Source: Streptomyces sp. ITFR-16 (GTDB taxonomy: Bacteria; Actinomycetota; Actinomycetes; Streptomycetales; Streptomycetaceae). Taken from it: 64,000 nt of DNA. The position numbers and the translations under genes were made by a program. Below are positions 58,805 through 64,000 of the stretch, in pieces. The stretch covers positions 248,001 to 312,000 of the forward strand of contig NZ_CP134609.1 of the NCBI RefSeq assembly GCF_031844705.1, written 5' to 3'. The notes below the pieces were generated by a model. It was not told where the DNA came from. It saw only the letters and a program-made list of their open reading frames with translations, and made no database searches. Position 1 is the first letter of the stretch, and the number at the start of each line of letters is the position of its first letter.

Positions 58805-58855
58805 TTGACGAGGCGTCTGCACATCGATCTGCTGCGCGTCTCCAGCGCTTACTAG
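58805..58855 (+). CDS. Short leader peptide upstream of the GST-like gene, without Cys
   Basis: A 16-codon ORF from TTG (AGGA five bases upstream): LTRRLHIDLLRVSSAY then TAG. Residues 3-15 match the streptomycete leader consensus LTxRRHIDLLRVSSA almost exactly, but where most members continue with C (ALC, AAC or AYC) the frame stops after Tyr. It lies 165 bases before the thiol reductase-like gene on the same strand. Confidence 0.6.
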   Translation: MTRRLHIDLLRVSSAY

Positions 58856-59019
58856 GGACCGTCGGCGGACGGACGCGTCCCGGACCCGTCGACCCGGGCC
58901 CGTACGCGTTCGACCGGACCGGACCGGTACGCAGGCGCAGTCGCTCCGCATCCGGCCACCGGTGCCCACGAGGCGGCGGTGGCTTCGTCGTTCCCCCAGG
59001 GATCCCCATAGGGAGAGTC

Positions 59020-59757
59020 ATGCCCGAGACAGCATCGCGCGGTTCCAGCACGGCCCATTCCGGCACGGCGCGTTCCAGCACGGCCCATTCCTTCCACAGC
59101 CGGATCGGCGTAGGCCTCGCCGGCGGCTTCTATCCGGCCCCGCACCGCTACGAGTTGTTCCTCTCGGCGGGCTGTCCGCGCTCGCTGCGCATCTCCATCA
59201 CGCTCTGCCTGCTCGGCCTGAACGACTCCGTCGCCACCACGCTCCTGACCCGCCCGGCCGAGACGCCCGAAGGCTTCGCCGCGCTGCGCCGGGCGTACGA
59301 GGCCACGGTGCACCACTACGACGGGCCGCTGACCTCCCCCGCACTGTGCGACCGGTGGAGCGGACGCATCGTCAGCAACCGAACCCCCGACATCCTGCGC
59401 GACCTGGCGGGGCTGCTGTCCGGCCACGACGAGGCCCGCCCCTCCGCCCTGCACCCCTCGGCGCTCGCCCCGGACATCGAGGAACTGCGCGATCTCCTGG
59501 AGCGGAGCGTCACCCCGTCCGCCCGGCCCGCCGCGCGGACGGCGGCTCTCGACCTGCTGGAGCGTCGGCTTCCGCTGCGTCCCTATGCGCTGGGCGCGGA
59601 GCTCACGGCCGCCGACGTGGACCTGTGGGTGGCGCTGACCCAGCCGGGGGCGGCCGGCTCGCTGTGCGCCCATCCCCGTCTCCAGGACTTCGTGCGCCGT
59701 CTCGGCGGCCATCCCGCCTTCCCGTGCGCGCGGGACGCGGTGACCGACGCGGCGTGA
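59020..59757 (+). CDS. GST/ECM4-like thiol reductase (glutathionyl- or mycothiolyl-hydroquinone reductase-like)
   Basis: A 245-residue protein of the ECM4/YqjG group. The active-site pattern RYELFLSAGCPRSLR has Cys52 where glutathionyl-hydroquinone reductases have SxACPWAxR. The blocks FAALRRAYEATVHHYDGPLTSPALCD, IVSNRTPDILRDLAGLL and LGAELTAADVDLWVALTQ follow the family order, though the protein is shorter (usual length above 310) and lacks the WRF segment. Streptomycetes use mycothiol, so the natural thiol would differ from glutathione. The N-terminus carries a tandem 10-residue repeat (SSTAHSGTAR). Start ATG after GGGAGA. A leader ORF precedes it. Confidence 0.8.
   Translation: MPETASRGSSTAHSGTARSSTAHSFHSRIGVGLAGGFYPAPHRYELFLSAGCPRSLRISITLCLLGLNDSVATTLLTRPAETPEGFAALRRAYEATVHHYDGPLTSPALCDRWSGRIVSNRTPDILRDLAGLLSGHDEARPSALHPSALAPDIEELRDLLERSVTPSARPAARTAALDLLERRLPLRPYALGAELTAADVDLWVALTQPGAAGSLCAHPRLQDFVRRLGGHPAFPCARDAVTDAA
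59042..59091 (+). repeat. 20-nt direct repeat with 30-nt period in the GST-like gene
   Basis: Positions 59042-59061 and 59072-59091 are identical; the ten bases between differ. The period of 30 keeps the frame and gives the SSTAHSGTAR/SSTAHS repeat at the protein's N-terminus. A slipped-strand duplication is likely. Confidence 0.9.
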
Positions 59758-59767
59758 GCCGCCGCGC

Positions 59768-60349
59768 TCAGCCGTGGGGGACGGCCCCGGGTGCGGGGCC
59801 GTCCGGCCCGTCTCCCGACGGGTAGCGGACGAAGAGGATGCCCTGCGCCTCGCCGTCGGGTGCGCTGTAGACATGGGGCTCGTCGGCCCGCCAGTGCGCG
59901 CTCGCCCCGGGGCCGGCCGTCGTGGTGCCGCCCGGCGGGCCGACGACGGCGGTGCCGGCCAGGACCATCAGGCTCTCCCGCGTGCCCGGGACATGCGCCC
60001 GGGACTCCTGGACGGCGCCCGCCCGGATGCTGACGCGGAACACGTCGGTGACCGCGGACTCGTCCTCGTACCGCTCCAGCAGGACGGCGGTGACGGCGCT
60101 GCCGGAGACGCCGGCCGCCGCCGGGCCCGAGGGCCCCGTCGGCGCGTCGCTCAGTACGGCGCTGAGCGGCAGGCCGAGCGCGGTGGTCAGCGCGTACAGG
60201 GTCTCCAGGGTGGGGTTGCGGGTCCCGCTCTCCAGCTCCGAGAGCGTGCCCTTGCCCACGCGGGAGCGCCGGGCCAGCTCCGACAGGGACAGGTCACGTG
60301 CGCGCCGCAGGGCACGCAGCCTGCGCCCGACGTCCTCGTTGAGTCCCAT
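59768..60349 (-). CDS. XRE-family regulator with cupin domain
   Basis: A 193-residue regulator. Helix-turn-helix at about 8-62: VGRRLRALRRARDLSLSELARRSRVGKGTLSELESGTRNPTLETLYALTTALGLPLSAVL. A C-terminal cupin (about 120-185: RAHVPGTRESLMVLAGTAVV and HWRADEPHVYSAPDGEAQGI) likely binds a small ligand. ATG 60349 is chosen; the earlier start at 60457 would run through the operators. It is divergent from benE and ends with a hairpin inside its last codons. Expected to bind the tandem palindromes between the two genes and repress benE until the ligand appears. Confidence 0.93.
   Translation of the reverse strand: MGLNEDVGRRLRALRRARDLSLSELARRSRVGKGTLSELESGTRNPTLETLYALTTALGLPLSAVLSDAPTGPSGPAAAGVSGSAVTAVLLERYEDESAVTDVFRVSIRAGAVQESRAHVPGTRESLMVLAGTAVVGPPGGTTTAGPGASAHWRADEPHVYSAPDGEAQGILFVRYPSGDGPDGPAPGAVPHG
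59779..59804. terminator. Hairpin at the shared 3' end of GST-like and XRE genes
   Basis: Ten-base perfect arms GGACGGCCCC / GGGGCCGTCC around six bases, in the last codons of the XRE-cupin gene, 22 bases after the stop of the convergent GST-like gene. Confidence 0.6.
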
Positions 60350-60372
60350 CCGCGTCCGCTCCGCTGTCGTGG

Positions 60373-60402
60373 TTGACGGGCGGCGGCCCGCCTCTCTAGT
60401 GT
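60373..60402 (+). promoter_or_regulatory. Promoter of benE
   Basis: TTGACG (60373-60378), 18 bases, TAGTGT (60397-60402). The -10 overlaps the first base pairs of the operator array, so a bound repressor would exclude polymerase. Confidence 0.6.
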
Positions 60403-60432
60403 TCCACAAACAGAACGTTCCGTATACGGAAC
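60401..60432. promoter_or_regulatory. Two abutting 16-bp operators between the XRE-cupin gene and benE
   Basis: GTTCCACAAACAGAAC (60401-60416) is an imperfect, and GTTCCGTATACGGAAC (60417-60432) a perfect, palindrome of equal length; they touch with no gap. The shared arms GTTC...GAAC indicate two dimers of one regulator, bound side by side 28-60 bases before the benE ATG. Confidence 0.78.
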
Positions 60433-60459
60433 ACCGCTCGGCAGAGAAGTGGCTCACCC

Positions 60460-61701
60460 ATGTTCGCGATCACCCGTCTGCGTGCGGCCGCGCCGCCCTC
60501 CGCCGTGGTCGCCGGGCTGATCGCCGTCATGGTCGGGGTCACCAGCTCGGCCGCGCTGGTCTTCACCGCGGCGAAGGCCGCGGGGGCGGACTCGCGCGAG
60601 CTCTCCTCCTGGATGCTCGCGCTCGGCGTCGGCCTGGCCTGCACCTGCGTCGGGCTGTCGCTGCGCTTCCGGGCCCCCGTGGTCACCGCGTGGTCGACGC
60701 CCGGGGCCGCGCTCCTGACGACGGGTCTGAGCGGGGTCTCCATGGCCCAGGCGGTCGGGGCGTTCGTGTTCAGCGGGCTGCTCATTCTGGTGAGCGGGGT
60801 GACGGGGTGGTTCAGCCGGCTGATGGGACGGATCCCCGTACCGCTGGCCGCCGCCCTGCTGGCCGGTGTGCTGCTGCGCTTCGGCACCGGGCTGTTCAGC
60901 ACGATGCACCACAGCTTCGCGGTGGCCTTCCCGATGTTCGTGCTCTATCTGCTGGGGCGGCGCCTGCTGCCCCGGTACGCGGTCCTGCTGGCGCTCGCCG
61001 CAGGCGTGGTGGCCACCGTGTTCACCGGCGGCTGGCAGCCGGACCGGGTGCACCTCTCCCTGGCCACACCGGTCTTCACCACGCCGGAGTTCGACTGGAA
61101 GGTCCTCGTCAGCGTCGGCGCTCCCCTGTTCGTCGTCACGATGGCCTCGCAGAACCTGCCCGGCGTCGCCGTGCTGCGCGGCTCCGGCTACGACGTGCCG
61201 GTGTCCCCGCTGATGACCTGGACCGGCGCGGCCAACGCCGTACTCGCCCCGTTCGGCGCGTTCGGCCTCAACCTCGCCGCGATCACGGCCGCCATCTGCA
61301 CCGGCGAGGAGGCCCACCCCGACCGCGAGAAGCGCTATCTGGCGGCCGTGTGGGCGGGCGTCTTCTACCTCTGCGTGGGGCTTCTCGGCGCGACCGTCGC
61401 CTCGCTCCTGACCGCGATGCCGCAGGAACTCGTCCTGGCCGTCGCCGGAATCGGGCTGCTCGCCACGATCGAGTCGTCACTGACCACCGCGCTGGCCGAC
61501 AAGGCGTCACGGGAGGCGGCCGTGGTCACCTTCCTCGCCACCGCGTCCGGTGTGACACTGCTGGGCATCGGTTCCGCGTTCTGGGGACTGCTGGCCGGCC
61601 TGGTCACGAGCGCGGTCGCCACCGTCGGGCGCACCCGCCGCACCGAGCCGGCGCCCGAGCCGCGGCCGGGTGAACTGCCGGATGAACTCCCCGTCCGCTG
61701 A
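60460..61701 (+). CDS. benE: BenE-family benzoate/H+ symporter
   Basis: A 413-residue membrane protein with 11-12 helices. The BenE signature is seen in APVVTAWSTPGAALL, RIPVPLAAALLAGVLLRFG and VVTMASQNLPGVAVLRGSGYDVPVSPLMTWTG, followed by GAFGLNLAAITAAICTGEEAH. It imports benzoate or a related aromatic acid with protons. No benzoate catabolism genes are in the window. It is divergent from the XRE-cupin gene, which probably controls it; the ATG follows GAGAAG. Confidence 0.95.
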   Translation: MFAITRLRAAAPPSAVVAGLIAVMVGVTSSAALVFTAAKAAGADSRELSSWMLALGVGLACTCVGLSLRFRAPVVTAWSTPGAALLTTGLSGVSMAQAVGAFVFSGLLILVSGVTGWFSRLMGRIPVPLAAALLAGVLLRFGTGLFSTMHHSFAVAFPMFVLYLLGRRLLPRYAVLLALAAGVVATVFTGGWQPDRVHLSLATPVFTTPEFDWKVLVSVGAPLFVVTMASQNLPGVAVLRGSGYDVPVSPLMTWTGAANAVLAPFGAFGLNLAAITAAICTGEEAHPDREKRYLAAVWAGVFYLCVGLLGATVASLLTAMPQELVLAVAGIGLLATIESSLTTALADKASREAAVVTFLATASGVTLLGIGSAFWGLLAGLVTSAVATVGRTRRTEPAPEPRPGELPDELPVR

Positions 61702-61764
61702 GCCCTGCCAGCCCCTGTCCCGTCCGTGGGACGGGGTTGCCGCACACCTGGCGAGCAGGGTGGG

Positions 61765-63567
61765 ATGGACTCCATGCAGAAAGCGGTTTCGCACCCCTCC
61801 GCCGAACCCCTGGCGTCCTTCGACCACCTGGACCACCGCTACCGAGGCGAGAACCCGGTCCGCACCCTGGGGCACCTCCTGCGTCCCGACCGGGGGCGCC
61901 TGGCCCTCGCGGCCGTCATCTTCGTCGTCAAGCACAGCCCCATATGGCTGCTTCCGCTGATCACCGCCACCGTCCTGGACGTGGTGGTGGAGCACGGCCC
62001 GGAGTCCGGGCTGTGGAAGGCCACCGGCCTCCTCCTGTTCATCCTCGTCATCAACTATCCGCTCCACCAGTGGTACGTACGGTGCCTCGGCGGCAGCATC
62101 CGCCGGATGGGCACCACCCTGCGCTCGGCGCTGTGCCGCCGGATGCAGCAGCTGTCCATCGGCTATCACGCGCGGGTCAGTTCGAGCGTGCTCCAGGCCA
62201 AGGTGATCCGGGACGTCGAGTCGGTCGAGCAGATGATGCAGCAGAGCGCCGACATGGGCCTCGGCGCCGTCGTGACCCTGGTCGGCGGGCTCGTCGTCAT
62301 CGGGGTGCGCGTGCCCGCGTTCCTGCCCGTCTTCCTGGTCGTCGTGCCCGCCGCCGGATTCCTCGTGATGAAGCTGCGGGCCCGGCTGCGCAGCCACAAC
62401 GAGTCCTTCCGCCGCGAGGTCGAGCAGCTCTCCTCCCGCGTCGGCGAGATGACGACGCTCATCCCCATCACTCGCGCCCACGGCCTGGAGCGCACCGCGC
62501 TGGGCCGGGTCGACGGCTCGCTGCGCCAGGTGTTCGCGGCCGGGCTGCGCCTGGACATGGTCAACGGCCGCTTCGGATCGCTGGCCTGGGTCATCCTCAA
62601 CACCCTCGGGGTGCTGTGCCTGACGGGCTCCGCCCTGGTCGCGTACCACGGCTGGATGCCCGTCACCCCCGGCGACGTGGTGATGCTCAGCGCCTTCTTC
62701 ACCGTGCTGACCGGCTCGGTCACCACCCTGCTGGGGCTCGCACCCGTGCTCACCAAGGGGCTGGAGTCGGTGCGTTCGGCGGGCGAGGTGCTCCAGGCGC
62801 CCGACCTGGAACAGAACGCCGGCAAGGCACAGGTCGACCGTGTCACCGGCCGTATCGACTTCGAGGACGTCGGCTTCGCGTACGACGACGCGGAGCCGGC
62901 GGTCGACGGGTTCACCCTCTCCGCACGGCCGGGTGAGACGATCGCGCTCGTCGGCGCGTCGGGCGCGGGCAAGTCGACCGTCCTCAACCTGCTGATCGGC
63001 TTCATCCGGCCGAGCTCGGGCCGCATCCTGCTCGACGGCACCGACATGGCCGGGCTCGATCTGCGCAGCTACCGGCGCTTCCTGTCCGTGGTGCCCCAGG
63101 AGTCGATCCTGTTCGAGGGCAGCATCCGGGACAACGTGACGTACGGGATGAAGGACACCGACGAGGCCACGCTGCTGCGGGCCCTGGAGGACGCCAACGC
63201 GATGGAGTTCGTCGCCGGTCTGCCGCACGGGCTGGACACGGTCGTCGGCGAGCGGGGCGCGCGGCTGTCGGGCGGCCAGAAGCAGCGGCTCGCCATCGCC
63301 CGGGCGCTGATCCGCGATCCCCGGGTGCTGGTGCTCGACGAGGCCACCTCGGCGCTCGACAACCGTTCCGAGGCCCTGGTGCAGGAGGCCCTGTCCCGCC
63401 TCGTGCACGGGCGGACCGTCTTCGTCGTGGCCCACCGGCTCTCCACGATCCAGGGTGCCGACCGCATCGTGGCGATGGAGGGCGGCCGGATCGCGGAGGT
63501 GGGCACGCACGACGCACTGCTGGGCCGCGACGGGGTGTACGCGGGCCTGCAGCCCGCGTTCCCCTGA
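61765..63567 (+). CDS. ABC exporter half-transporter (ATPase fused to permease)
   Basis: A 600-residue fused protein. Six membrane helices lie in about 45-330, then the ATPase: Walker A VGASGAGKST, signature LSGGQKQRLAIARAL, Walker B VLVLDEATSALDN and switch VAHRLST. As a half-transporter it must work as a homodimer, exporting a lipid, peptide or drug; no partner gene is adjacent. ATG 61765 or 61774 are both possible; benE ends 63 bases upstream with no clear terminator, so co-expression is possible. Confidence 0.93.
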   Translation: MDSMQKAVSHPSAEPLASFDHLDHRYRGENPVRTLGHLLRPDRGRLALAAVIFVVKHSPIWLLPLITATVLDVVVEHGPESGLWKATGLLLFILVINYPLHQWYVRCLGGSIRRMGTTLRSALCRRMQQLSIGYHARVSSSVLQAKVIRDVESVEQMMQQSADMGLGAVVTLVGGLVVIGVRVPAFLPVFLVVVPAAGFLVMKLRARLRSHNESFRREVEQLSSRVGEMTTLIPITRAHGLERTALGRVDGSLRQVFAAGLRLDMVNGRFGSLAWVILNTLGVLCLTGSALVAYHGWMPVTPGDVVMLSAFFTVLTGSVTTLLGLAPVLTKGLESVRSAGEVLQAPDLEQNAGKAQVDRVTGRIDFEDVGFAYDDAEPAVDGFTLSARPGETIALVGASGAGKSTVLNLLIGFIRPSSGRILLDGTDMAGLDLRSYRRFLSVVPQESILFEGSIRDNVTYGMKDTDEATLLRALEDANAMEFVAGLPHGLDTVVGERGARLSGGQKQRLAIARALIRDPRVLVLDEATSALDNRSEALVQEALSRLVHGRTVFVVAHRLSTIQGADRIVAMEGGRIAEVGTHDALLGRDGVYAGLQPAFP

Positions 63568-63589
63568 CGGGCCGGCGCCGTTCACGCCG

Positions 63590-64000
63590 TCACCAGTCGT
63601 GGACGGTGCCGTCCCGGAGCCGGTTGACGGGCAGATAGGCCTGCTCGTACGGGTGCGCCGCCGCCAATTCCTCGTCGAGTTCGACCCCGATGCCCGGCGC
63701 CTCACCGGGGTGCAGGAAGCCGTCGGTGAAGGTGTACGCGTGCCGGAACACCTCCTTCGTGAGCGCGTTGTGGCCGGAGTACTCCTGGATGCCGAAGTTG
63801 TGCACGGCGAGGTCGAGATGGACGGCGGCGGCCATCCCGACGGGCGAGATGTCCTCCGGCCCGTGCACGGCGCTCTTCACCTGGTACTGCGCGGCGAAGT
63901 CGTACAGCTTGCGCAGGGGCGTGACCCCGCCGAAGTGGGTGACGGCGGAGCGCACGTAGTCGATCAGCTGCTCGGTGATCAGCGTGTGGTAGTCGTGCAC
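63590..64000 (-). CDS. manD: Mannonate-dehydratase-like enolase-superfamily enzyme, 5' end missing
   Basis: Only the last 136 residues are in the window; the gene runs off the right edge. They match the C-terminal part of the ManD/RspA group: [74 protein letters not shown] and the ending [15 protein letters not shown]. The His in HGPEDISP is a catalytic-site position in the family. The enzymes dehydrate D-mannonate or D-gluconate; many members have low activity, so the true substrate is uncertain. It is convergent with the ABC exporter gene. Confidence 0.92.
   Translation of the reverse strand: MHDYHTLITEQLIDYVRSAVTHFGGVTPLRKLYDFAAQYQVKSAVHGPEDISPVGMAAAVHLDLAVHNFGIQEYSGHNALTKEVFRHAYTFTDGFLHPGEAPGIGVELDEELAAAHPYEQAYLPVNRLRDGTVHDW

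Noticed and set aside
58783..59757. Earlier GTG start for the GST-like protein, in frame with ATG 59020
   Set aside because: The added 79 residues are Arg/Gly/Pro-rich, without homology, and overlap the leader ORF in another frame; GGGAGA before ATG 59020 is convincing.
61507..63705. 732-codon open frame on the minus strand opposite the ABC exporter
   Set aside because: Antisense shadow; the plus strand carries Walker A, signature and Walker B motifs.
1..64000. tRNA, rRNA, CRISPR arrays, integrases, transposases
   Set aside because: None was recognised on reading; a covariance-model or HMM search was not possible, so a missed small RNA cannot be excluded.

Overview
The window is about 64 kb of very high GC actinobacterial DNA, almost certainly from a Streptomyces chromosome. 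The reasons are strong third-position GC in every gene, many GTG/TTG starts, almost no TTA codons, F420-type enzymes, an LAxTG sortase substrate, an LCP cell-wall ligase, a SpoIIE-type phosphatase, an MmpL transporter, and cysteine leader peptides of the kind known from streptomycetes and mycobacteria. No rRNA, tRNA, CRISPR array, insertion sequence, integrase or att site was seen, so this looks like chromosome-arm style accessory and metabolic DNA rather than an island.

Left part (1-21 kb). An incomplete XRE regulator is followed by an F420 (LLM) oxidoreductase, a DUF6630-like protein and a DUF2087 protein. A scar at 2.77-3.19 kb joins the start of a secreted-protein gene to a frameshifted LuxR remnant. 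Then come a GNAT, an isolated murE, and a TTG-started streptogrisin-like protease that carries a TTA (bldA) codon at position 7 and has palindromic operators upstream. A lipoprotein, a type-B carboxylesterase, an orphan AbiEii-type nucleotidyltransferase, a MarR/adhP pair, a GH25 muramidase, an F420-reductase-like protein and an SDR follow. Next is a LysR gene broken by an in-frame TAG, and a radical SAM gene frameshifted in a seven-base homopolymer. SRPBCC, pentapeptide-repeat and small hypothetical genes close this part.

Centre (20.8-49 kb). A nitrilase-fold protein lacks the usual nucleophilic cysteine. It is followed, after a strong terminator, by a four-gene L-rhamnose operon (rhaI, rhaEW, rhaB, and an AraA/FucI-like isomerase) with a clear promoter and two LacI-type half-palindromic operators. 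Then come an enoyl-CoA hydratase-type enzyme, a PAS-GAF-SpoIIE-ATPase phosphatase, an LAETG surface protein, GNAT, DUF6397 and roadblock/LC7 proteins, and an ArsR/MgtA-type ATPase/GNAT operon. LCP (LytR), a short TatA and TerD follow, then a divergent MMPL/MarR pair with overlapping dyads, a methyltransferase, an MpaB-like oxygenase, MOSC, a small membrane protein and a fatty-acid desaturase.

Right part (49-64 kb). A translationally coupled SNF2 helicase and SWIM-zinc-finger pair, a Tat-exported amidase, and a GNAT. Then an amino-acid ABC importer whose transcript starts with a cysteine-rich leader peptide; divergent to it is a GST/ECM4-like thiol reductase preceded by a second, truncated leader peptide of the same family. 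An XRE-cupin regulator and benE are separated by two abutting 16-bp operators. A complete ABC exporter half-transporter and the 3' part of a mannonate-dehydratase-like gene end the window.

The most interesting candidate system is the 54.4-59.8 kb thiol locus: two divergent transcription units with cysteine-type leader ORFs, one for import (plus an acetyltransferase) and one for a low-molecular-weight-thiol reductase. The best supported new regulatory details are the benE tandem operator, the rhamnose promoter/operator set, and the bldA-type protease.
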